Positions 1 through 7,204 of a stretch of DNA of 13,360 bases are shown in pieces. Below the pieces are notes generated by a model that ran no database searches, had not been told where the DNA came from, and saw only the letters and a list, made by a program, of their open reading frames with translations. The stretch comes from an uncultured Clostridia bacterium (lineage in GTDB: Bacteria > Bacillota > Clostridia > UBA1381). Within the stretch, counting starts at the first letter, position 1, and every line of letters begins with the position of its first letter. Both the position numbers and the translations under genes were made by a program. The DNA is taken from the NCBI GenBank assembly GCA_910585795.1, contig CAJUFV010000262.1, forward strand, positions 1-13,360. Direction: 5' to 3'.

Positions 1-46
1 ATTTAATGTATTAAATAATGATAACAATAGAGCAAAAACTTATCGT

Positions 47-51
47 GGAGG
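47..51 (+). promoter_or_regulatory. Ribosome binding site of the restriction-methyltransferase gene
   Basis: GGAGG lies 10 nt before the ATG at 62 and supports that start. The 46 bases before it are A/T-rich. I could not define a convincing -35/-10 pair in them, so the promoter, and any controller gene, may lie outside the window. Confidence 0.75.
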
Positions 52-61
52 AATAAACAAA

Positions 62-2104
62 ATGACAAAGTCAATAGAACCCAATATTGCGGATTTAGCT
101 AACACCTGGTTAAAAGAATATGGATTAGATTATAAATTAGAGCAGGAGCCGTTAAATACTGAAATAGACAAGGCCCTTAATGACTATTATTCAAAGAACG
201 GCGGCGCCGGAGGAAATCGTCCTGACGCTAAATTACTGCTCAAGGACAAATATAACCATTCTTATCCTGTTTTAATTGAATATAAGGGATATAAGGACAA
301 GCTGGTCAAGCTGGACGCTAACGGGTATGTAGACAATAAGACCGCGAAAAATGAGCCGAATATAAAGAATATAAATTCGTACGCTGTAAACGGAGCGGTG
401 CATTACGCAAACGCTCTTCTTCATTTTACAACATATACTGATATTATAGCAATAGGAATGACAGGCTGTAAGGGTGAAAACGGAGATATTGAATATCAGA
501 TAGGAGTGTATTATGTTTCCAAAAAGAACTTTGGAGCCGGACAAAAGGTAGATGAATATTCGGATTTTTCATTTTTGAAAAAAGAAAATTTTGACGATTT
601 TATCGAAAAAATTAAAACGCTTAGCCTGACTCAAGAGGAGCTTGACCAGCTAAAAGAGCAGAGAGAAAGGGAAATAACGGCCAGTCTGGTAAAGCTCAAT
701 AATGACATTTATCAAAACGAAAAGGGGCTTGGAGAAAATGACCGTGTTTATCTAGTCGCGGCCTCAATTATGGCTACTATCGGAATACCGGGAAAAGACG
801 GTGTGTCGCCGCTTGAAAAATCGGACTTGAAATCGTCCTCCGAAGAGGGGAACACTGACGGCGATATTATGATAAGGAAAATCAAAGCATTTTTGGGTAA
901 GAGGAATTTACCGAAGGATAAGAGTGACTTTATCATAAGAACCCTGCAAAATAAGCTGACTACGGAAAATATTAACAGGGTTGAGAATGACGAAAGCCAA
1001 TTAAAGCGTATTTTTGTAAAAATAGTTGACGATTTGGGAATATACTATAAAATAGGCTTAACAACTGATTTTACCGGCAAGCTGTTTAACGAGATGTATA
1101 GCTGGCTCGGCTTTACGCAGGACAAGCTGAATGATGTTGTGCTTACTCCATCGTATGTGGCAACGTTGTTAGTTAAATTAGCGAGAGTAAATAAAGATTC
1201 TTATGTATGGGATTTTGCGACAGGCTCAGCGGGCTTGCTTGTGGCGGCGATGAATGAAATGCTGATAGACGCCAAAAACACGATTAAATCTCCTGACGAG
1301 CTTGCAAAAAAATCGGCAGAAATAAAAGCTAAGCAGCTATTGGGCCTGGAGATACTGCCTAATATTTATATGCTGGCAATATTAAATATGATTTTAATGG
1401 GGGACGGAAGCTCTAACATATTGAATAAGGACTCCTTAAAGGATTTTAACGGTAATTACGGTTTTGAAAATACGGAAAATAAGTTTCCGGCGAACGCGTT
1501 TGTACTTAATCCTCCATATTCCGCGCCGGGAAACGGAATGAATTTTGTTGAAAAGGCGTTGAATATGATGAGCGGCGGCTATGCGGCAATTATCATTCAA
1601 AATTCAGCAGGCAGCGGAAAAGCGGCGGAATATAATAAAAAAATATTAAAGCACAGCACCCTTTTGGCAAGCATTAAAATGCCGATAGACCTGTTTGTGG
1701 GGAAATCAAGCGTACAGACAAATGTGTATGTTTTCAGGGTGGGAGAGGCTCACCAAAAGGACGATACAGTAAAATTTATTGATTTTTCAAACGACGGATA
1801 TACACGTACTAATAGAAAAAAGGCCAGCGTTAATTTGAGAGATACCGACAGAGCTAAGGAACGCTATCAGGAAGTTGTGGATTTGGTTCGTTTTGGGAAA
1901 AGCAAATTAAATATATTTACCGATAAGGAATATTATGAGGGGACAATTGACCCTGAAAGCGGTTCTGACTGGAATCAGTCCGCGCCGATAGATACAACGC
2001 CGACATTGGAGGATTTCAAAAAAACTGTGAGCGATTATCTTGCGTGGGAGGTTTCAAATATATTAAAACAGCAGGACACGGAGGCCGAACGCCTGGGAAA
2101 ATAG
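62..2104 (+). CDS. BcgI-like restriction endonuclease/N6-adenine methyltransferase (R-M subunit)
   Basis: The protein has 680 residues and combines cleavage and methylation modules. Near the N-terminus, P54-D55 followed by E73-Y-K75 fits a PD-(D/E)xK nuclease site. A helical linker spans about 190-370. The catalytic methyltransferase core is HsdM-like: motif I is DFATGSAGLL (384-393) and motif IV is NPPY (483-486), the gamma-class signature for N6-adenine methylation. The usual type I/IIG sequence LTPSYVATLL precedes motif I. Family knowledge: type IIB BcgI has an RM subunit of similar size plus a separate specificity subunit, whereas enzymes such as AloI fuse all three. The specificity frame follows directly, overlapping in the -1 frame. 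The last sense codons GGA AAA before TAG form a slippery heptamer, so this frame probably also feeds a longer R-M-S product. The start is backed by GGAGG 10 nt upstream. The recognition sequence cannot be read from the sequence. Confidence 0.9.
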   Translation: MTKSIEPNIADLANTWLKEYGLDYKLEQEPLNTEIDKALNDYYSKNGGAGGNRPDAKLLLKDKYNHSYPVLIEYKGYKDKLVKLDANGYVDNKTAKNEPNIKNINSYAVNGAVHYANALLHFTTYTDIIAIGMTGCKGENGDIEYQIGVYYVSKKNFGAGQKVDEYSDFSFLKKENFDDFIEKIKTLSLTQEELDQLKEQREREITASLVKLNNDIYQNEKGLGENDRVYLVAASIMATIGIPGKDGVSPLEKSDLKSSSEEGNTDGDIMIRKIKAFLGKRNLPKDKSDFIIRTLQNKLTTENINRVENDESQLKRIFVKIVDDLGIYYKIGLTTDFTGKLFNEMYSWLGFTQDKLNDVVLTPSYVATLLVKLARVNKDSYVWDFATGSAGLLVAAMNEMLIDAKNTIKSPDELAKKSAEIKAKQLLGLEILPNIYMLAILNMILMGDGSSNILNKDSLKDFNGNYGFENTENKFPANAFVLNPPYSAPGNGMNFVEKALNMMSGGYAAIIIQNSAGSGKAAEYNKKILKHSTLLASIKMPIDLFVGKSSVQTNVYVFRVGEAHQKDDTVKFIDFSNDGYTRTNRKKASVNLRDTDRAKERYQEVVDLVRFGKSKLNIFTDKEYYEGTIDPESGSDWNQSAPIDTTPTLEDFKKTVSDYLAWEVSNILKQQDTEAERLGK

Positions 2105-3240
2105 AAGCCTCACTTAACGAAAAGCTAAATAATGTTAAGTGGGGCGAGTATAGAATGGGTGATTTGTTTGATATATCAAATACCTTGAGTTTTAATGCTG
2201 ATAAACTTGTCAGCGGTAGTGAATACGATTATGTTACAAGAACATCTCTTAATCAAGGAGTTTTACAAACAACGGGCTTTGTTAATGAGGAAAATATAAA
2301 TCAAGCGGGAAATTGGAGCTTGGGATTGCTGCAAATGGACTTTTTTTATCGTAAAAAGCCATGGTACGCGGGACAGTTTGTGCGAAAAATAACGCCTAAA
2401 TTTGCGCTGAGAGAAAAATCTATTTTGTTTTTCACTGCACTGCTCAATAAACAAAAACCAAAGCTATTATCTGTTCTTGTTAGAAATGTTGATGATACTT
2501 TTTTGAATACTATTGTAAGGATACCGACAAAAGATGGAAAAATAGATTTTGATTTTATGGAAGCTTTTATAGCGGAGCTAGAGGCGGAGTATATAGAGAA
2601 ATTGGAGACGTACTTGAAAGTAACGGGATTAAATGATTACAATTTGACAACAAGAGAACAACAAGCGTTGAATAAATTTGAAAATTTAGAGTGGAAAGAA
2701 TTTTATATTGGGGACTTGTTTGAAAAAGTTAAGACAAAAAAATTACCTTATAAAGCTGATAAATTACCGAAACAAAAAATGGGTAAGTATATGTTGCCGT
2801 GTCTTACCTCAAGCTTTAAAAATCAGGGTCTAAACTATTTTGTGCCAAAAGAAGGAGCGACTGTTTTAAAGAATGTCATATCAATTCCGCAAAATAGCGA
2901 TGTTTATCGCGCATATTTTCAGTCAAGAGAGTTTACAGTCTTATCTGACGCTTATGCGATTTGTTGGAAATTCGGTGACTTAAAGCCATCACAGAATCAG
3001 TATTTGTTTATGGTTTTATGTATTAATAAAGTGACTGATTTGCCGATATATTCATATAAGAATAAATTGGGAGGCTGGAATGTTGTAAAAAACAAATATG
3101 TTACATTACCAATTCAAAATGGAAATATTGATTTTGAATTTATGGAAGTTTTTATATCAGCAATTAAAAAGTTGTTTATTAAAGATGTGGTTTTATACAG
3201 AAATAAAAAAATTGATACGGCTAAAAAGGTGATACAGTGA
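2044..3240 (+). CDS. Type I/IIB-like specificity (S) module with two target recognition domains, probably reached by -1 frameshift
   Basis: This open frame binds DNA and chooses the target for the upstream R-M protein. It contains two half-repeats. Each opens with W-x-E-(Y/F)-x-(M/I)-GDLF (first W codon at 2140, second at 2692) and closes with a helical segment (IDFDFMEAF near 2545; IDFEFMEVF near 3130). This is the two-TRD layout of HsdS and BcgI-B, implying a bipartite target. The start is the problem. The only early in-frame candidate is a GTG at 2044 with no ribosome binding site. It would add 19 residues that merely overlap the methyltransferase frame. The next ATG, 2155, would cut into the first conserved TRD block. 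No ATG, GTG or TTG lies between them. The conserved part begins right after codon 2101, exactly where a -1 slip at 2095-2101 would enter. Decoded that way it gives 379 residues and a fusion of about 1059. The second half looks more A/T-rich than the R-M gene, as is common for exchanged TRDs. Confidence 0.85.
   Translation: MGGFKYIKTAGHGGRTPGKIEASLNEKLNNVKWGEYRMGDLFDISNTLSFNADKLVSGSEYDYVTRTSLNQGVLQTTGFVNEENINQAGNWSLGLLQMDFFYRKKPWYAGQFVRKITPKFALREKSILFFTALLNKQKPKLLSVLVRNVDDTFLNTIVRIPTKDGKIDFDFMEAFIAELEAEYIEKLETYLKVTGLNDYNLTTREQQALNKFENLEWKEFYIGDLFEKVKTKKLPYKADKLPKQKMGKYMLPCLTSSFKNQGLNYFVPKEGATVLKNVISIPQNSDVYRAYFQSREFTVLSDAYAICWKFGDLKPSQNQYLFMVLCINKVTDLPIYSYKNKLGGWNVVKNKYVTLPIQNGNIDFEFMEVFISAIKKLFIKDVVLYRNKKIDTAKKVIQ
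2080..2145 (+). promoter_or_regulatory. Candidate programmed -1 ribosomal frameshift signal (SD-like element, slippery heptamer, hairpin)
   Basis: Seen directly: GGAGG (2080-2084), a 10-nt gap, the heptamer G GGA AAA (2095-2101) in the X XXY YYZ phase of the R-M frame, its TAG stop (2102-2104), and a hairpin starting at 2107. The hairpin pairs 2107-2118 with 2134-2145: 12 pairs including one U-G, with a 15-nt loop. Five bases separate heptamer and stem. Slippage would move tRNA-Gly from GGA to GGG and tRNA-Lys from AAA to AAA, both acceptable re-pairings. It would then continue ATA GAA GCC into the specificity frame. Known parallel: E. coli dnaX uses an SD-like element 10 nt upstream and a hairpin about 5 nt downstream of its slippery site. 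Frameshifting itself is inference. The alternatives are a decayed fusion gene or a single-base sequence error in GGGAAAA. Confidence 0.72.
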
Positions 3241-3271
3241 AATTGTCATAATCAGATATAATTTTGTTTAT

Positions 3272-3307
3272 AAAAAAAGCATGAAACATTTGTGTTTCAT
3301 GCTTTTT
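3272..3307. terminator. Bidirectional rho-independent terminator between convergent genes
   Basis: A perfect 10-bp stem GCATGAAACA (3279-3288) / TGTTTCATGC (3293-3302) has a 4-nt loop. It is flanked by seven A on the left and five T on the right. It can therefore end transcripts of the restriction module on the plus strand, 31 nt after its stop, and of the GH43 gene on the minus strand, about 36 nt after its stop. Confidence 0.92.
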
Positions 3308-3342
3308 CATTATAATCAATAATGATATTTTTGTTTTCTGAA

Positions 3343-6309
3343 TTATTCTGCTTTTGTAGTTTGAGCGGCGGCGTTATTTTTCTTCGAGAAAACGGCGGTG
3401 CTGTTTTGGTCTGTGCCGGTCATTACTACAGCGCTTTCTCTTTTGTCCTTGTCATAGCCTGTGAGAACAAACAGTTTGAGTGTGTCACCGGCTTTATAAA
3501 AGGCGTAAGCGTCGTTATCGCCGTCTTTTTCAAATTTTATTGTTACAGTATGGTCGTCATCAAATTCCCATACTCCGAGGTTATTGCCGAGTGTTCCGTC
3601 CGCCTGTAGAATAATTTGTGATGAATGTACAGGCAGGTCCGCGTCAGAGGATTTACATTTACTTACATCATTAACTCCGTCTTTAAAGAGTGTATGACCT
3701 ACGCTTGATAAGTCCCATGTACCATACAGCATTTCCTTAGGTATTTCCTGTTCCCGCTCGCCTGAGTATACAAGAGGTGAAATAACAGGCCATCCGTCCT
3801 CTGTCCACAGTATCTTTTTAACCTGTAAAAATGCTACAGCGTCAGCAACCTTGCGGCAGTGCTGGACGAGATACCACTGTCCGTCGTCGTCCTGAAATAC
3901 GCTGTTGTGGCCGCTTCCGAGATATTCAATACCATTTCCAAGCCGGAAGGAGCCGGACATCTTATATCCCCACAGCTCATCTAAGCGTCCGCCCTCCTTG
4001 ATTTGGTCGGAGAATGTGGCGCCTACGGGTCTGTTTAGCTGGTCCAAAAGCTGTTTGTGAGGGTCCTTTCCGGAGAGCACCTCATTCAATGTTTTGTCAG
4101 TTCTTGCGACTCTTATGTTATAGTTTGTGCCAAGCCATCCGTAGGAAGTAAACATATAACGGTAACCGGTATCCTTATTGTACACTGTATAAGGCGCTTC
4201 CGGCCCAAAAACTCCTGAGGGGGTAGAATACATTCTTGTGCCGAAGCTTTTGCATGAGGACAGAATATCCGCGTCCGATGTGTAGTTAACGCCTTTTACC
4301 AGGCCTGTGTCTGTATCAAGCTCAGCGGCATGAATACCTCTCCAGAAGGAGCCCCAGATAAAATAAGTTTTTCCGTCGCTGTCGGTAAAGATATTTGCGT
4401 CTATAGCGTTAGTGTTGTAGCCGTTTTCTTCCTTGCTGGCCAGAACAACACCGCAGTCAAGTGTTTCTCCGTCCCATAGCCCAGGAGATTTGGCTTTTAC
4501 AAGATTTATGACAGAATTTCTGCCGCCTATACCGCAGGAAACAGAAAGATAAAACCAGTAGGGATATTCATCTCCCTCTTTATATAGTATATCCGGCGCC
4601 CAGTAAGTGCCGTTGGGATAAGAGGGGTGTACATTTCCGTCTTTGTCCGTGTATGTATCAGGATAATTTGCTTTCAGGAATTTATATGCTTTTTCCGGAA
4701 CTGTGACTGCTTTTCCTGTATTATTAGATACGCTTGGCTTCGCGTCCGAGGGCGCTATGTCCGCTGATGTGTCAGAAGTATAGTCATATTTTTTCCAGTC
4801 AATTAAATTGTCTGACACAAATACCAGATTATGTGATGAATACGCGTAATATTTTTTACTTACAGGGTCTTTGAATATTGTCGGGTCATGCGCGCCTTCT
4901 GTGGTGGCTATGCTGTCCGCCGGCGTGGCGTCAGGAAATGATACAGCTGATACCGGCAGATAACCGGCTTCATATACAGCGGGCTTCGCTCTGTCCGTTA
5001 AATCCTGAAGCGTAATTTTATAGTATGAAATATTATCATCGGCTTTAATATTAACTGTAAATTCAGTACTTTCCAATGAATTAAGCTGTTTTTCGTCTGA
5101 TAAAACAGGAATATCGACGAACGCTCCAGTCTTGCTGAAGCCGACTACATTGAGGCTAACGGTTCTTTCCGTGGGAAGATAATTTGTAACAGTGGTTTTG
5201 ACGGTTACAGAGCTGTCAGGCGTAATTTGGAAAACCTTATCGTTTTTTAAATCGGGAATAGATTTTATACCGTCCAGAGAATCCCATACAAACGCTTTGA
5301 CAGTATCGCTGTCATTTTTCTTTACATCATTAAGCGTAACAGAATTCACGCCTATTGAAAGCTCCTTTTTTTCTGATTTCACATTGGACAGTATGCCGTT
5401 GTTATATGAAGCGCCGATAACGGCAACGCTTTTTTTGTTATTTGACGGTATTGAAATATTGACGCTTTTACCGTTTTCGTTATATGAAATTTCGTTATCG
5501 GAATAGAAGTGAGTGCTTATTTCAAGACAATTCTTTTCTTGTATAGGCTTTTGCTGTTCCCATTCGACAGCCTTCGCGCTAAGAAGAGCGATTTCATCTT
5601 CATTTAAGGCTTTTCCGTATATCCTGAAATCGTCAAGCATACCGCTGAAGCCTTCGCCCTGCTGCCAGTTGCCGTGTCCAATCCAGGTTGAAGCGTCAGC
5701 GGTCATAAGCGCTTTTATATCCACTGCGGCTGTGTCTGAAGCCTCCAGCCTGCCGTTTACGTATATTTTTGTGCCGTTTGCGGTGTATACAACAGTAAGA
5801 TAATGCCAGTCCTTATATGTACCGCTTGCTGTGACACTGCTTAGTCTGGAGCCGCTGTTATTATAGCGTTCAGCGGTAAAGGCAGAAGGGGTGGCAAGCA
5901 TACCGAGATATTTTTCATTGTTGAATATCTGCTCCCCGTCCACAGGAGTTGTCATAAAAGGCCACATGCTGTCAGGCTTAATCCAAAATGAGAAGGTGGC
6001 GGCTTCTTTTCCAGCAAGAATACCTTTAGGAAGCTCGAGATAATTACCGGCGTTAGCGGACGTAATATTAAGCGCTTGGCTGCTGCCGTCGTAGTTATCG
6101 GTATATCCGACATCGCCGTGCTCCTTGACTATGCCTCCCTTTGAAGCGGTAAATGAGCCGGAGCCTGTATTTGGTTCGTCAAAGGTAATATTAACAAGAA
6201 GCTCGTCTTCGGGAAGCGTATCCTCGGCTAATACCGGAAACACTGCGGTACTCATAAGTACGGACGCTGAAAGAATACCGACGATAAGCTTTTTAAATAT
6301 TGCATTCAT
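3343..6309 (-). CDS. Secreted LamG-GH43 glycoside hydrolase, probable endo-1,5-alpha-L-arabinanase
   Basis: The 988-residue protein begins with a Sec signal peptide (KK near 6-7, hydrophobic core 8-25, likely cleavage after VLA-28), so it acts outside the cell. Residues about 36-250 form a LamG/concanavalin-like fold, with FSFWIKP, KIYVNGRLEA and MLDDFRIYG. Residues about 260-460 are beta-rich linker modules, including the VKAFVWDSL block near 337. The GH43 five-bladed propeller runs from about 470 to 850. The expected catalytic triad is visible: D475 (HDPT, base), D637 (NAID, pKa modulator) and E704 (GPEAPY, acid). WAPDI (570-574) and GHNS (800-803, metal/active-site His) are typical of arabinanases. 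The C-terminal ~120 residues (LYGTWDL onward) resemble the beta-barrel module of Abn2-type arabinanases. The likely substrate is pectin side-chain arabinan; other arabinose or xylose linkages are possible. The start is set by AAGGAGG. The gene is transcribed alone, opposite to its neighbours. No transporter or sugar regulator is in the window. Confidence 0.88.
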   Translation of the reverse strand: MNAIFKKLIVGILSASVLMSTAVFPVLAEDTLPEDELLVNITFDEPNTGSGSFTASKGGIVKEHGDVGYTDNYDGSSQALNITSANAGNYLELPKGILAGKEAATFSFWIKPDSMWPFMTTPVDGEQIFNNEKYLGMLATPSAFTAERYNNSGSRLSSVTASGTYKDWHYLTVVYTANGTKIYVNGRLEASDTAAVDIKALMTADASTWIGHGNWQQGEGFSGMLDDFRIYGKALNEDEIALLSAKAVEWEQQKPIQEKNCLEISTHFYSDNEISYNENGKSVNISIPSNNKKSVAVIGASYNNGILSNVKSEKKELSIGVNSVTLNDVKKNDSDTVKAFVWDSLDGIKSIPDLKNDKVFQITPDSSVTVKTTVTNYLPTERTVSLNVVGFSKTGAFVDIPVLSDEKQLNSLESTEFTVNIKADDNISYYKITLQDLTDRAKPAVYEAGYLPVSAVSFPDATPADSIATTEGAHDPTIFKDPVSKKYYAYSSHNLVFVSDNLIDWKKYDYTSDTSADIAPSDAKPSVSNNTGKAVTVPEKAYKFLKANYPDTYTDKDGNVHPSYPNGTYWAPDILYKEGDEYPYWFYLSVSCGIGGRNSVINLVKAKSPGLWDGETLDCGVVLASKEENGYNTNAIDANIFTDSDGKTYFIWGSFWRGIHAAELDTDTGLVKGVNYTSDADILSSCKSFGTRMYSTPSGVFGPEAPYTVYNKDTGYRYMFTSYGWLGTNYNIRVARTDKTLNEVLSGKDPHKQLLDQLNRPVGATFSDQIKEGGRLDELWGYKMSGSFRLGNGIEYLGSGHNSVFQDDDGQWYLVQHCRKVADAVAFLQVKKILWTEDGWPVISPLVYSGEREQEIPKEMLYGTWDLSSVGHTLFKDGVNDVSKCKSSDADLPVHSSQIILQADGTLGNNLGVWEFDDDHTVTIKFEKDGDNDAYAFYKAGDTLKLFVLTGYDKDKRESAVVMTGTDQNSTAVFSKKNNAAAQTTKAE

Positions 6310-6314
6310 AATTA

Positions 6315-6323
6315 TTCCTCCTT
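6315..6323 (-). promoter_or_regulatory. Strong ribosome binding site of the GH43 gene
   Basis: On the minus strand this reads AAGGAGGAA. The AGGAGG core is 7 nt before the ATG whose complement ends at 6309, fixing that start. Confidence 0.85.
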
Positions 6324-6343
6324 AAAGATATAGCATTACATAT

Positions 6344-6372
6344 ATTATATCAAATTTAAAGGGGAGTGTAAA
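6344..6372 (-). promoter_or_regulatory. Sigma-A type promoter of the GH43 gene
   Basis: On the minus strand, TTTACA (6367-6372) and TATAAT (6344-6349) are separated by exactly 17 nt, five of six and six of six matches to consensus. The start codon is about 35 nt further on. I saw no cre-like catabolite operator in the short leader. Confidence 0.85.
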
Positions 6373-6383
6373 TGATACTGTGG

Positions 6384-6412
6384 AAATATAGCTAAATATT
6401 TGCTCATAAAAC
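6384..6412 (+). promoter_or_regulatory. Possible sigma-E type promoter of spoIIM
   Basis: AAATATA (6384-6390) and CATAAAAC (6405-6412) are 14 nt apart. This resembles the sporulation sigma-E pattern (kmATATT, 14-15 nt, CATACAnT) with a few mismatches. B. subtilis spoIIM is sigma-E dependent, which makes the match meaningful. In A/T-rich DNA it could still be chance. Confidence 0.35.
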
Positions 6413-6436
6413 ACTGATTTTTGAATATTATGAAAA

Positions 6437-6443
6437 GGGAGGA
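6437..6443 (+). promoter_or_regulatory. Ribosome binding site of spoIIM
   Basis: GGGAGGA lies 7 nt before the ATG at 6451 and supports that start. Confidence 0.75.
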
Positions 6444-6450
6444 ATAGCAA

Positions 6451-7044
6451 ATGAGAATTAATGAAGCAGTAAATGAAAGAAAGAGTAATACGGCGTTTTA
6501 TGTACTGGCGATTTTGTTACTTGCGGCAGGGGTTGCGGCCGGCAGTCTGTGTCTTGCTAAAGGCAGTGAGGAAATGGCGGAGCAGATAAAAAATTATATA
6601 GGGAATTTTTTTGCCAATTTTAGTGAGACGAGAAATAATATGGCAGTATTCCGTAATTCGCTTACAGCAAATCTTATAACGCTTGGTATAATATTTTTTA
6701 TGGGATTTTTCCGCTTCGGATGTATTGGAACCGGAGCGCTGTTGGTGCGAAAAGGTTTTATAATGGGGTTTACATCAGCGTCATTTTTTAAATTTTATGG
6801 CGCGAGAGGATTGCTTGTTATGCTTTCCACAATGCCTACTGTGCTTATAACTGTGCCGGCAATGCTGGTATTTTCGGCTGTCAGCGTAAATTTTTCTATT
6901 AACAGAGGAAAAAAAGAAAAAAATTTAATATTTTCTTATATTTTTTTTCTTTTTCTTATGATTTCAATATTTTGTGTCGCGTCGCTGTCAGAGGGATTCC
7001 TAACCACAACATTTATGAAATGGCTTTCGCCAAAAATAAACTAA
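6451..7044 (+). CDS. spoIIM: Stage II sporulation protein M (SpoIIM)
   Basis: This is a 197-residue polytopic membrane protein, close to the ~210 residues usual for SpoIIM. Hydrophobic spans are visible at about 16-36, 73-99, 101-112 (weaker), 120-146 and 158-178. The middle carries the family pattern of small residues and glycines around FRFGCIGTGALLVRKGFIMG (87-106). Known role: SpoIIM anchors the SpoIID-SpoIIM-SpoIIP peptidoglycan-degrading machine in the mother-cell membrane, driving septal thinning and engulfment of the forespore. The order spoIIM, xerD, dacF-like gene is a recurring cluster in endospore-forming Firmicutes and supports the call. The gene is transcribed divergently from the GH43 gene, with 141 nt between them. 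No terminator is obvious after its stop, and xerD has its own promoter. Confidence 0.87.
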   Translation: MRINEAVNERKSNTAFYVLAILLLAAGVAAGSLCLAKGSEEMAEQIKNYIGNFFANFSETRNNMAVFRNSLTANLITLGIIFFMGFFRFGCIGTGALLVRKGFIMGFTSASFFKFYGARGLLVMLSTMPTVLITVPAMLVFSAVSVNFSINRGKKEKNLIFSYIFFLFLMISIFCVASLSEGFLTTTFMKWLSPKIN

Positions 7045-7102
7045 AATGTAAAAATATGGTATAAAATCGTCATAATATGGTTAACATAAGAAAAATTAGG
7101 TA

Positions 7103-7130
7103 TTTACAAATGAGAAATTTATGATATAAT
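7103..7130 (+). promoter_or_regulatory. Sigma-A type promoter of xerD
   Basis: TTTACA (7103-7108) and TATAAT (7125-7130) are separated by 16 nt, in the spoIIM-xerD gap. A transcript from here would have a leader of about 68 nt before the xerD start. Confidence 0.8.
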
Positions 7131-7153
7131 AACAATATTGAAATGGAAATGTA

Positions 7154-7168
7154 ATATTTCTGAAATAT
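7154..7168. repeat. Small dyad in the xerD leader
   Basis: ATATTTC (7154-7160) and GAAATAT (7162-7168) form a perfect inverted repeat around a single T, between the predicted transcription start and the ribosome binding site. It could be an operator half-site pair, but such A/T-rich dyads also arise by chance. A 1-nt loop makes an RNA hairpin unlikely without losing pairs. Confidence 0.3.
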
Positions 7169-7188
7169 ATGTAAACCCACAGTAAAAT

Positions 7189-7194
7189 AGGAGG
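7189..7194 (+). promoter_or_regulatory. Ribosome binding site of xerD
   Basis: A consensus AGGAGG lies 10 nt before the ATG at 7205. Confidence 0.8.
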
Positions 7195-7204
7195 CATACA
7201 CCAA

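Noticed and set aside
2044..2100. Independent GTG start for the specificity gene
   Set aside because: There is no ribosome binding site in front of it. The 19 residues it would add lie wholly in the overlap with the R-M frame and do not resemble specificity subunits. The nearest GGAGG before it ends about 30 nt upstream.
2095..2104. Simple pseudogene or sequencing slip at GGGAAAA
   Set aside because: This cannot be excluded, but the correctly spaced GGAGG and 12-bp stem, and the intact frame on both sides, make a functional signal the better reading.
2155..2157. ATG at 2155 as specificity start
   Set aside because: It would remove W-G-E-Y-R, part of the block repeated at the head of the second TRD. 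Its weak G-rich upstream stretch is also buried in the hairpin arm.
2167..2180. Palindrome TTTGATATATCAAA inside the specificity frame
   Set aside because: It is short and A/T-rich, inside coding sequence, and has no link to a promoter or repeat family.
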